DNA from: Methanocellaceae archaeon UBA148
GTDB lineage: Archaea; Halobacteriota; UBA148
NCBI GenBank assembly: GCA_002495885.1
Contig: DAHG01000060.1
Coordinates: 1 to 64,000, forward strand
Direction of reading: 5' to 3'
DNA length: 64,000 bases
Shown here: positions 17,157 through 24,833 of the stretch, piece by piece
Position numbering within the stretch: the stretch's first letter is position 1
Layout: each line of letters starts with the position of its first letter
Notes under the pieces: model-generated
Seen by the model: the letters and a program-made list of their open reading frames with translations, nothing else
Told to the model about the DNA's origin: nothing
The model's database searches: none
Translations under genes and position numbers: made by a program

Positions 17157-17633
17157 TTAATCTACGAGAAGGTCATCATACGTTCCTTGGTCAATATCCC
17201 AGATTACTTCTTTGGCTTTTTTGCCCCCCACAGTGACGCCCATCGACAGACACGTTCCAAGTGCTTCCTTAACGGCATTTTTCAAGGTAAGCGAAAGCAT
17301 AGAACCTTGTTTCATTTTAGCAATGCGCATAACCTTCTCCAAAGAGAGGTCACCCACAAAATCTGTTCCCGGCGTGCCAGATCCTTTCTGGATGGCAAGT
17401 TCTTGCATGATTAAAGTCGACGTGGGTGGTGTGCCCACCTCTATGGACACGTTCTTTTTAGCATCTACGGTTAACTTAACGGGAACCTGCATTCCATTAA
17501 ATTCCTTCGTTTTTTCGTTGATCGCATCTACCACTTGTTTGATATTTAGTCCAAGCGGACCTAATGACGGTCCTAGCGGAGGGCCTGGATTAGCATTTCC
17601 TCCTGGAACTAGAACTTCTATGACTTCTACCAT
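17157..17633 (-). CDS. rpl11: Ribosomal protein L11
   Basis: 158 aa. The proline-rich GGNANPGPPLGPSLGPLGLN near the N-terminus and KAKEVIWDIDQG at the C-terminus match archaeal L11, which binds the GTPase-associated centre of 23S rRNA next to the P stalk. It begins one base after the spt5 stop. A 247-base spacer separates it from L1, so L1-L10-P1 may have separate control. Confidence 0.95.
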   Translation of the reverse strand: MVEVIEVLVPGGNANPGPPLGPSLGPLGLNIKQVVDAINEKTKEFNGMQVPVKLTVDAKKNVSIEVGTPPTSTLIMQELAIQKGSGTPGTDFVGDLSLEKVMRIAKMKQGSMLSLTLKNAVKEALGTCLSMGVTVGGKKAKEVIWDIDQGTYDDLLVD

Positions 17634-17634
17634 T

Positions 17635-18096
17635 TTATTCCTCCTCTTCCTTGCTTAAAACTCGTACATGGTCTCCTCTTACAGTAACTGGAATAGGAAC
17701 CATCGCTTCGAACAACTCAAGGGTGATCTCTTCCCTAGCCGCGTCCACTCGCTTAACACGGGCTTTTTCACCTTTAAAAGGCCCTGCAATCAACTCGATG
17801 ATGCTACCCTCGGAGATACCAGTAACAGTTGGCTTAGGCGTCAAGAAATGCTCTACTTCTGCCAATGTGGTGCTGCCTTTAACCATTCCCTTGGCGTGGG
17901 GAATGCCTTTAATCACCTGATCCACTATCTCAGGAGCTGATGATTCAACCAATACGTAGCCTTTCAGCTCATCCGGAACTAAAATCGATCTGATATCATA
18001 GCCTTCTTTTTTGACAACTTGCTCGATCAAGTTCGCAACTGGTCTTTCTTGATTTGCAGTGGTTTTTAGCACATATATAGATATTTCATCTGACAA
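17635..18096 (-). CDS. spt5: Transcription elongation factor Spt5 (NusG homologue)
   Basis: 153 aa: an NGN domain (YVLKTTANQERPVANLIEQ ... GYVLVESSAPEIVDQVIKG) and one KOW domain (ISEGSIIELIAGPFKGEKARVKRVD). It bridges the RNA polymerase clamp and couples transcription with translation. Its place between secE and L11 is the standard archaeal and bacterial arrangement. AGGGTGATAT precedes the ATG. Confidence 0.95.
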   Translation of the reverse strand: MSDEISIYVLKTTANQERPVANLIEQVVKKEGYDIRSILVPDELKGYVLVESSAPEIVDQVIKGIPHAKGMVKGSTTLAEVEHFLTPKPTVTGISEGSIIELIAGPFKGEKARVKRVDAAREEITLELFEAMVPIPVTVRGDHVRVLSKEEEE

Positions 18097-18107
18097 TAGA
18101 TATCACC

Positions 18108-18290
18108 CTATTTACCGACGATTAGCTGCGGTATGCTAGTCATGACAAGATAAATCAAAAAACTTATTAAACCTATAAGTAAGATGCCTGCACCAGCAAT
18201 TTTTGCAATCGTAGCAAACTCTTCTCTACTCGGTCTTCTCGTTAACTTGAGAATTCGCGCGTACTCACTGAGTTTATTTGACTTATCCAA
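18108..18290 (-). CDS. secE: Preprotein translocase subunit SecE (Sec61-gamma)
   Basis: 60 aa with one C-terminal membrane span (ILLIGLISFLIYLVMTSIPQLI). The cytoplasmic segment LKLTRRPSREEF matches the SecE/Sec61-gamma amphipathic helix. It clamps SecY in the protein-conducting channel. It sits between ftsZ (7 bases away) and spt5. Confidence 0.93.
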   Translation of the reverse strand: MDKSNKLSEYARILKLTRRPSREEFATIAKIAGAGILLIGLISFLIYLVMTSIPQLIVGK

Positions 18291-18297
18291 TATTTAT

Positions 18298-19392
18298 TCA
18301 CCCTAAGAAATCTATACCGAACTTATGTGTCGTCCCTGCTGTCTTATCTGGTTTTCCATAGATTTGAGGAGACTTGACTCCAGTGATGATAAGCATTGTC
18401 CTAACGGTACGCTCCAGCTCTGGGTCTACTTGTGCCCCCCAAATCAATCTTGCATTTGGATCAACGCGCCGATAAACTTCTTCTAACGCACCCTCTGCCT
18501 CTGCAACGGTCATATCCGGTCCACCAGTTACGTTTACCAACGCTGCAGTTGCACCAGAGACATCGATATCTAATAGCGGGGATTTCAACGCTTTCTTTAC
18601 AGACTCTATGGCCCTGTCTTCACCATCTGCTTCTCCTAAGCCGATCATCGCCACACCACCGTTCTCCATAACCGTTCGAACGTCTGCAAAGTCAAGGTTA
18701 ACTATGCCAGGTTTAGTGATCAGTTCCGTGATCCCCTTGACTGCCCGCATAAGCACCTCATCAGCTACTTTAAATGCGGCTTGTAAGGGCAATCTTGGCA
18801 CTACCTCCAGTAATTTATCGTTTGGCACAACTATCACGGTATCGGCAACATCCCTCAAACGATCCAGGCCTGCTTCAGCGTTTGTCCTCCTAACCACACC
18901 CTCCACCGTAAATGGAAGTGTAACAATCACAATCGTTAGTGCATCGGCGTCCTTAGCAGCTTCAGCTACGACGGGTGACGAGCCAGTACCAGTACCGCCA
19001 CCAAGACCGCATGTGATGAATACCACATCTGCACCTTCTAAACATGCTCGAATCTCGTCTTCGCTTTCCCTCGCAGCTTCCTCACCTATTTGTGGAATGC
19101 TACCGGCGCCAAGTCCTCTGTTCCTCTTGCGCCCTATCAAGATTTTTTTATCAGCAACGATATTAAGTAAATGTTGGGCATCTGTGTTCAATGCAATTAA
19201 TTCCGATCCCTCGATTCCCGCATCAGCCATTCGCTGGATTGTATTCGATCCAGCACCACCACATCCGATGACAACGATGTTGGTCTTAAGCCCTTTCAAA
19301 ACTTTCTCAAGGTCCTCATTGGTCTGAGGATTGCGCTTAACTGGATTTTTCGCTTCAGACCCTGTAATCGCCTCCTCTGTGATAAATTTCAT
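18298..19392 (-). CDS. ftsZ: Cell division GTPase FtsZ
   Basis: 364 aa. Tubulin-type GTP-binding motifs are intact: GCGGAGSNT, GGGTGTGSSP (G box) and the NLDFADV synergy loop. It polymerises at the division site. The frame is open eight codons upstream, but GGGAGGG is placed properly only for the ATG at 19392. It is first in the ftsZ-secE-spt5-L11 string, as in many Euryarchaeota. Confidence 0.95.
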   Translation of the reverse strand: MKFITEEAITGSEAKNPVKRNPQTNEDLEKVLKGLKTNIVVIGCGGAGSNTIQRMADAGIEGSELIALNTDAQHLLNIVADKKILIGRKRNRGLGAGSIPQIGEEAARESEDEIRACLEGADVVFITCGLGGGTGTGSSPVVAEAAKDADALTIVIVTLPFTVEGVVRRTNAEAGLDRLRDVADTVIVVPNDKLLEVVPRLPLQAAFKVADEVLMRAVKGITELITKPGIVNLDFADVRTVMENGGVAMIGLGEADGEDRAIESVKKALKSPLLDIDVSGATAALVNVTGGPDMTVAEAEGALEEVYRRVDPNARLIWGAQVDPELERTVRTMLIITGVKSPQIYGKPDKTAGTTHKFGIDFLG

Positions 19393-19429
19393 TTTAATTT
19401 CCCTCCCATAACTCATAGCTTACAAGGAT

Positions 19430-20236
19430 TTATAAGTTTTTGTGAGAATTCGCGCTGATATCACCTTCTTGAAGTACCGTACATCCGAGTTTTTGTATGA
19501 GATGACACAAACGATCACGTTGCTGAGCACTTGTCCTAAGATCGAAATATGCAAGACTCGTACCGGACTTCTCAAATGCTTGTTGGAGCATGAATTCGTC
19601 CACCTGGTACAGAGCATAATCAGGAAATATATGCCCAAATGCGATATCAGAATCAAAGATCAATTTCGTCAGCCTACGTGCATAATGAGGACCGCCAAGA
19701 CCGATTGCTACTCTGCCAGAGGCAACTTTTAATGTCAAGATGGCACTTGCTATAGTCCTTGCTGGGGCTTCAAGGCACCACTGATTTTTTGTGCTTCCGA
19801 TTTCGACATACAACGAAGGTGTATGCAAAGAAGAGGGGGCATGATGCGTTGCTTCCATTGTCACCTCATCGTGGTAAGATTTTAATGATAGTAACAGAGC
19901 TCTGGCAGCAAGAGGGGCAGCTACAGCTAATTCTCTTGCTTGTCCCCCGAATTTAGCATCAGAAATGTTTCCTGTGAAATGTACTGTCAACATCGAACGT
20001 TTATCCTTGCCCTCGTGTCTGGAGACAAAAATGATCAAATCTGACTGGATGCCTTCATCTTCCATTTTTCCGTCAATCCCATCCTGATAAAGATGCGATG
20101 CATCTATTTCGATAAGCCTGAAACCCTCATATTCATATCCTTTGTCGACTGGTTCCCACCTTGCGGAGTCTAACAGCTTGTTTCGGATATTTACGCTAGC
20201 TGGATCTTTCAAGGAGGAGACAATGGTGATGTTCAT
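19430..20236 (-). CDS. dtdA: D-aminoacyl-tRNA deacylase, archaeal DtdA (GEK1) type
   Basis: 268 aa. SRHEGKDKRSMLTVHFTGN and LTLKVASGRVAIGLGGPHYARRLTKL are characteristic of the archaeal/plant DtdA family, a zinc-dependent enzyme that removes D-amino acids from mischarged tRNA. The start at 20236 (MNITIVSSLKDPAS) has AGGTGA five bases upstream; ten extra codons lie in frame before it. It starts just after the antiporter stop. Confidence 0.92.
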   Translation of the reverse strand: MNITIVSSLKDPASVNIRNKLLDSARWEPVDKGYEYEGFRLIEIDASHLYQDGIDGKMEDEGIQSDLIIFVSRHEGKDKRSMLTVHFTGNISDAKFGGQARELAVAAPLAARALLLSLKSYHDEVTMEATHHAPSSLHTPSLYVEIGSTKNQWCLEAPARTIASAILTLKVASGRVAIGLGGPHYARRLTKLIFDSDIAFGHIFPDYALYQVDEFMLQQAFEKSGTSLAYFDLRTSAQQRDRLCHLIQKLGCTVLQEGDISANSHKNL

Positions 20237-20240
20237 CTGG

Positions 20241-21401
20241 TCACCTACGATGCCGAGTAAGTCCAATTACATATTTCAAAGCGATTGGGGTGACTAGAAT
20301 CGATACTGCAACCATCAATACCATTGCTGAAAAAACCTCGGACCCGATGATTCCCATAGTTTTACCTATGCTGACGATGACTATTCCAACTTCCGCTCTC
20401 GGCATCATACCAACGCCAAAAATCAAGCTGTCGTAGGAATCAAAACCAACAAGCTTTGATCCTATGAAGCCACCGATCACTTTTCCTGATAATGCGAGTA
20501 TTATGAGAATAGCTGCGAATAAGCCTGCGGTGATCAGTGCACTCAGATCAACGGACAAACCGATTAAAACGAAGAAAATTGGGACAAATAGGCCATATGA
20601 AACACCGTTGACCTTGTTTTGCACATCTTTGATCTTGGCAAACGGGAGGGTGGAGAGTAGCAGACCGCCAAGAAAAGCCCCTATAACGGCATTTAAACCC
20701 AACTCATCTGCTAAAAAGGCAGAAAACAATGCCACTACAATCACACCAGTAAATACTGCTTCCTCCACATGCATCTTATGTATGTATTCAAAGAGCTTTG
20801 GAAGTATATGGAGCCCAAAGAGGATCATTATGAGTATGAAGGTAACTAATTTACCGCCCATGGTCAAAATTTGACCAACCGATATCTTTGAATATAATGC
20901 TATTTGCATGAGCACTGCCAAACTGAATATAGCTATGACGTCATCTAATATGGCTGCCGATAAAACGGTTGAGCCAACTTTGGTTGACAGGTACTTAAGA
21001 TCTATCAATACCCTAACCGAGGCACCTATGGAAGTTGGGCACAATGCAACACCTATGAATAGGGATTCCAAAAACGTAAAATTGAACACATTACCCAGAA
21101 GAAGACCAAAGATGAACGGGATTATAACAGCAAATATCGTCGGAGGGAAAGATTGCTTTAACACACCTTGTAATTCACGCAGATTTACCTCTTTGTATCC
21201 TGTCGTAAACAAGAGAAGAATTACGCCAAGTTCTGCTAAGAACTTCAAGACCTCATTATCTGGATTGAGGGAGAACATCGTTCCAAGGAAGATGCCAGCA
21301 GAGATTTCACCCAAGATACTTGGAAAGCCAACTCGCTCAAAGAATTCTCCAAACACCTTTGCCAACAATAAGATTAAAATGACCTGGAGAAGGATATGCA
21401 T
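20241..21401 (-). CDS. CPA2-type cation/proton antiporter
   Basis: 386 aa with about 12 hydrophobic spans. It starts LLQVILILLLAKVFGEFFERVGFPSILGEISAGIFLG, the Kef/NapA-like half transporter pattern, and SAAILDDVIAIFSLA contains the ion-binding aspartate pair. It should exchange Na+ or K+ for H+ across the cell membrane. No TrkA-N domain is attached. Together with the CBS gene that overlaps its ribosome-binding site it may form a regulated transporter. The ATG at 21401 fits AAAAGG upstream; a TTG at 21407 is in frame. Confidence 0.85.
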   Translation of the reverse strand: MHILLQVILILLLAKVFGEFFERVGFPSILGEISAGIFLGTMFSLNPDNEVLKFLAELGVILLLFTTGYKEVNLRELQGVLKQSFPPTIFAVIIPFIFGLLLGNVFNFTFLESLFIGVALCPTSIGASVRVLIDLKYLSTKVGSTVLSAAILDDVIAIFSLAVLMQIALYSKISVGQILTMGGKLVTFILIMILFGLHILPKLFEYIHKMHVEEAVFTGVIVVALFSAFLADELGLNAVIGAFLGGLLLSTLPFAKIKDVQNKVNGVSYGLFVPIFFVLIGLSVDLSALITAGLFAAILIILALSGKVIGGFIGSKLVGFDSYDSLIFGVGMMPRAEVGIVIVSIGKTMGIIGSEVFSAMVLMVAVSILVTPIALKYVIGLTRHRR

Positions 21402-21403
21402 TC

Positions 21404-21838
21404 TCAATACCTTTTCCCATAAATCTCATTGATGATGTCCCTCTTTGAGAGGATACCCATGAGTTTTTTTTCAACGACAACCCACATCCTATTGATGGAA
21501 TTTTTTATCATTAAAGTAGCAGCCTCCTCTAGGCTCGCATTTGGAGAGATCGTTATGGGGTGAGGATCCATTATCCTTTTAGCATCTTCACCCAGAAACA
21601 TGGTGATTGACCGACCGAACATCGCTGAGGGTACGCTTCCTATCAAAAGACACTGTAAGACTATATCCTCGTTGACCGCTCCCACCAACTCTCCTTCGGG
21701 TGTGACGACCGGATAGCTGTGATAGTGGTATTTCTTGAACAACCCCAGCAAATCCTGTAGAGTATCATTTTCCTTGACGGTCACGACATCCCTTGTCATT
21801 ATATCCTTTACATTGGTGCCGATTTCCGCTTTAGTCAT
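21404..21838 (-). CDS. Tandem CBS-domain protein
   Basis: 144 aa with two CBS motifs: VKDIMTRDVVTVKENDTLQDLLGLFKKYHYHSYPVV and AKRIMDPHPITISPNASLEEAATLM. Such pairs bind adenine nucleotides and act as regulators. The longer reading frame upstream (to 21964) runs through the divergent promoter and into the DUF5806 gene, so I start at 21838. It is translationally linked to the antiporter downstream, which suggests it controls that transporter. Confidence 0.8.
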   Translation of the reverse strand: MTKAEIGTNVKDIMTRDVVTVKENDTLQDLLGLFKKYHYHSYPVVTPEGELVGAVNEDIVLQCLLIGSVPSAMFGRSITMFLGEDAKRIMDPHPITISPNASLEEAATLMIKNSINRMWVVVEKKLMGILSKRDIINEIYGKRY

Positions 21839-21919
21839 GGATGAGAATATATGAGGATACCTTAAAAACTTTCTTAAGTAAGATGGATAGATATATTGTA
21901 AACCAATGGTTGGAATAAC

Positions 21920-22384
21920 ATGGATGAAAAATATTGTAAGTTCAAGAAATTCGATAAGGAGCAATATAATGAAATAACTCGCTTCTTAAAGAAGCGCACG
22001 CATCTAACGGCAAGGGAATGGGCTATTGCTCGACTATGCGCAGATTTTCAACATTCCGGAAGATCAGAGACTACACGAATAGGTGAACATCTACCAGAAC
22101 TAGTGCCCTTCATGAAAGAACCGTATTCGCGCCAAGCGGTTTCTATGGCAAGAGCAGCCTTTAAGAAAAAGGTTCTGAAATCCGGAACCACCTTCTTTTA
22201 TGCCTATTATTCCGGATTGATCTCCATGGAAGACATCGTTGATATGATACATCAGATTTCAGAGAACATAGAGTATTTGCTTAATGTTGGAGAGGGGGAA
22301 ATTCCAAAGGGGGATTTGGATGTCGAAGTTCAGCAAGAGGTGGTAGAGGTACTAAGACAGATTAACGATGCTTTTGGAAAGTAG
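21920..22384 (+). CDS. DUF5806 family protein
   Basis: 154 aa. YCKFKKFDKEQYNEITRFLKKRTHLTAREWAIARLCADF followed by IGEHLPELVPFMKEPYSRQAV matches the DUF5806 family, common in haloarchaea and methanogens. It is soluble and mostly helical; its role is unknown. It is divergent from the CBS gene with 81 bases between starts, which hold both promoters. Confidence 0.75.
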   Translation: MDEKYCKFKKFDKEQYNEITRFLKKRTHLTAREWAIARLCADFQHSGRSETTRIGEHLPELVPFMKEPYSRQAVSMARAAFKKKVLKSGTTFFYAYYSGLISMEDIVDMIHQISENIEYLLNVGEGEIPKGDLDVEVQQEVVEVLRQINDAFGK

Positions 22385-22826
22385 TATCGGATAGCTCTTT
22401 GCGTAACGTAAATTGTCCGGAATTATTATGAACAGCAAACATATTAAATCACAATTCCTTTCGAACCTCTACAATGTACTTTGTTTATTTGATATCCCAC
22501 TTCACTTTGGAGCCAGGACTTATTCTGCAAAAAAAAACGATAAGTGACCACTATTGATTATTCACAATCAAACTAAAACTGGTGCGCAATTCATTAATCC
22601 AATTGATGATGTAAAAAAAATAAGAGTCTATTCCCATCTGGGGAGGCAATTTTACAAATGCCAATGAGTAAAGATGCCAACAAGGGATAATAAACCTATA
22701 AAATTTGTGTACATTGCATTCATTATATTTCACCATTTTCTAGTAATGATAAGATAATTCATGCCCCACTCTTTTCGTTTTATTTGTCATTTATATACGA
22801 CTCTACAAAAAAATATATACGATTTA
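22385..22826. other. Gene-free stretch before tRNA-Arg
   Basis: About 440 AT-rich bases. I see no gene, no coding-like frame of any length with a ribosome-binding site, and no repeat. Confidence 0.4.
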
Positions 22827-22901
22827 CGGACGTGAGGGGATTTGAACCCCTGATCTACAGTTTAGGAAACTGTTGCCTTATCCTGGCTAGGCCACACGTC
22901 C
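22827..22901 (-). tRNA. tRNA-Arg (CCU)
   Basis: 75 nt on the minus strand. Acceptor GGACGTG/CACGTCC, D arm GCCT...AGGC, anticodon stem ACAGT/ACTGT with loop TTCCTAA (CCU), T arm AGGGG-TTCAAAT-CCCCT, discriminator G. No intron and no encoded CCA. It reads AGG codons. Confidence 0.95.
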
Positions 22902-23302
22902 CGCATAAGTCACATATCTATGTAAACAAGTCAATATGTACCTAGTTATAAATAAAATATGTTTTTAACTTAGGTCTATCTATAAATAATGCCCTAATAA
23001 ACTTATATGTCCCAACTCATGTATTTATTTTACCCCCATATAGGTATACGAAGATTCTTAAACACAGTTCTCAAACAATTAATTAATGTTACAGCCGTAA
23101 ATATTCATGAGTAAATACCGTTCGAACGATTTAGCAACTGACCACAGTGCTAAATTCAACTCGCTGCATTCTAAAAGTGATTGGTGGAAAGCTATTACTT
23201 ATTTATGAGGGAGTGACTTACAGAAATTAACAAATTATGTAACATATCTATCTGCCAAAACAAGCATCAAATATTATTCAGATATCCTCCGAATTTCAAA
23301 TC
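22902..23302. other. Gene-free stretch after tRNA-Arg
   Basis: About 400 AT-rich bases with nothing I can identify; the tRNA promoter should lie in its first 60 bases (ATAAATAAAATATG on the plus strand near 22950). Confidence 0.35.
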
Positions 23303-23364
23303 TTGAGGAGGTGCGGCCTTACCCTTAAAGTGCTAATTTTAGCAGACTTTAGGTGCAAACTCAA
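23303..23364 (+). ncRNA. Candidate structured RNA element
   Basis: TTGAG (23303-23307) pairs with CTCAA (23360-23364) around a long inner hairpin: AAAGT/ACTTT (23327-23331 with 23346-23350), then GCTA/TAGC-type pairs to a small T-rich loop, extended outward by T-A and CC/GG pairs. The fold is compact and surrounded by unstructured AT-rich sequence. No known family is recognised, and the strand is a guess from the downstream genes. Confidence 0.25.
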
Positions 23365-23535
23365 TAGGGAAAAACTATTAATAGTTTCTATCAGTTCATA
23401 ATTTACAAACATCATTCCTTCCCTATCCTAGAGGGTGTTTTCCTCACTATCAATGATTAAAAATAACAACCACCCCATATAATAGAAGGTATAAACAAAA
23501 CACGGATAACACAAAAAGAGTGCGTAGTGGTATAA

Positions 23536-23667
23536 AAAATTGGAGATGAGCGTGTTCGTAGCATAGAAATCATTAAAATGCTGGGATCTGAACACAGTGA
23601 AAAAGTCAGCCAATTTGAGATAACTACCAAAGGCATTGTAATCCACCCATACATAAGGAGGGTATAA
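23536..23667 (+). pseudogene. C-terminal remnant of a KaiC/RadA-like ATPase
   Basis: After an in-frame TAA, the plus frame reads KIGDERVRSIEIIKMLGSEH, then SEKVSQFEITTKGIVIHPYI and a stop. This is the typical C-terminal end of archaeal KaiC-domain ATPases (VRxIEIxKMRGxxHSxxxxxFEIxxxGIVVxP). No start, Walker A or Walker B can be found upstream, so only the last 43 codons survive. It ends seven bases before the flavin reductase ATG and its final codons supply that gene's AGGAGGGT ribosome-binding site. Confidence 0.65.
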
Positions 23668-23673
23668 TAGCGA

Positions 23674-24222
23674 ATGAAACTAAAAAAAACCGATTACTAT
23701 AAGTTATTAGTTAGATCCGTAGTCGTCGTATCAACAATCTCTGAAAAAGGCATTTCAAATGCGGCACCGTTCAGCTTTAGCTCCCCTTTGAGCTTCAACC
23801 CCCCATTATATGGTTTTTCCTGCTCACAAGAGCACCATACATGGAGGAATATCAAAGAAAACGAGGAGTTCGTGGTAAACATAGTTGGAAAGGACCTTGG
23901 TCCACTCATGCACGTTCTTGAGCAAATGCTTCCCTATGAGGTCAGCGAAATTGAAAAGGCTGGATTGACTGAAGAAAGATCAAAAAAGGTAAGTCCGCCA
24001 AGAATTAAAGAGGCAATAGCTTGGATAGAGTGCAAACTGGAAAGTTTTAAAGAGGCCGGAGACCACATGTGGATCGTTGGCAGTGTTCTGGAAGTGGATG
24101 TCAAAGACGAATTCTGGAGCGAAGTGATCGATGTAGAAAAAGCAAGCCCTTTGTGTCACATAAGTGGAACTTTTTTTGCAACTGAAATGAAAATGAAGAA
24201 GTATGAAAGGGCTATGAAATGA
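23674..24222 (+). CDS. Flavin reductase-like (FMN-binding split barrel) protein
   Basis: 182 aa. VVVVSTISEKGISNAAPFSFSSPLSFNPPLYGFSCSQ and TWRNIKENEEFVVNIVGKDL are typical of the flavin reductase/flavoredoxin split barrel that binds FMN as a dimer. The C-terminal GDHMWIVGSVLEVDV strand agrees. Electron partner and substrate cannot be told. AGGAGGGT stands 10 bases before the ATG. It ends in an ATGA overlap with the next gene. Confidence 0.82.
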   Translation: MKLKKTDYYKLLVRSVVVVSTISEKGISNAAPFSFSSPLSFNPPLYGFSCSQEHHTWRNIKENEEFVVNIVGKDLGPLMHVLEQMLPYEVSEIEKAGLTEERSKKVSPPRIKEAIAWIECKLESFKEAGDHMWIVGSVLEVDVKDEFWSEVIDVEKASPLCHISGTFFATEMKMKKYERAMK

Positions 24223-24662
24223 CCATAAAGCCAGTTGAAGAGATAATTAGGGAAATAAAAGAGCACTATGACGAGGAGCCAAAAGGATGGCGAGTATTGA
24301 GAGGAAAAGACCAGCGAGGACATTATAACACCTATATCTCAAGCCCTACGTTTTTATGGCAGATGAAAACAGAACTTAAGAACCCATATCAGCCCGTGGG
24401 AGTGGGTACGATTGTGACAGAAGATGTGAGCAAAAAGATCAAAAAAATCATGGATACCGGTAATCCTCTTCCGTTTGCAGATGTATATCCTCAAAAAAAG
24501 GATTTCGCAATAATCGCCATGGGAATCGGGAACTATTCTCCAGAGTCTACTGATAGGCTAAAAGGGATCATTTCGAGCAAGCAGAGAGATCTGGAGTCAG
24601 ACCTGAACTCGAGTCTCAATAAATTGCTACAGAAAGAAGGCCTGTACATGGGATATATTTAG
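24219..24662 (+). CDS. Conserved hypothetical protein coupled to the flavin reductase
   Basis: 147 aa, not recognised. It is soluble, mixed alpha/beta, with no cysteine and no visible cofactor motif. GWRVLRGKDQRGHYNTYISSPTFLWQMKTELKNPYQPVGVGT in the N-terminal half is the most distinctive part. The four-base overlap with the flavin reductase implies the two proteins are made together and may interact. The gene is followed by 170 bases with short imperfect repeats of an ATTGAGACTTT-like unit and then the convergent PIN-ATPase gene. Confidence 0.6.
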   Translation: MTIKPVEEIIREIKEHYDEEPKGWRVLRGKDQRGHYNTYISSPTFLWQMKTELKNPYQPVGVGTIVTEDVSKKIKKIMDTGNPLPFADVYPQKKDFAIIAMGIGNYSPESTDRLKGIISSKQRDLESDLNSSLNKLLQKEGLYMGYI

Positions 24663-24833
24663 GTTTTATGGCCAAGGTGAGCTTTGCACAACCGTTTTCG
24701 TATGTGCAGAATTGAGACTTTACGTACAAGATTGACTTTTTGTGCAAGGGTACGATCGGACGCACACCACCTTTCTCAACCAACAGTTCCATTCATCGCG
24801 CTTTGTAGAACTCAGGAGAATTAGCCACCTATT

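Noticed and set aside
18608..19327. 239-codon plus-strand frame across ftsZ
   Set aside because: Antisense shadow of FtsZ, whose GTP-binding motifs leave no doubt about the coding strand.
21839..21964. N-terminal extension of the CBS protein
   Set aside because: It runs through the divergent promoter and into the DUF5806 gene, and the first CBS motif begins right after the ATG at 21838.
23428..23646. 72-codon minus-strand frame rich in Phe and Tyr
   Set aside because: It lies antisense to the KaiC-like remnant, whose plus-strand reading is clearly protein-like.
24663..24833. Short ATTGAGACTTT/GATTGACTTT-like units that could look like a repeat array
   Set aside because: Only two imperfect copies; not a CRISPR array or a transposon end.
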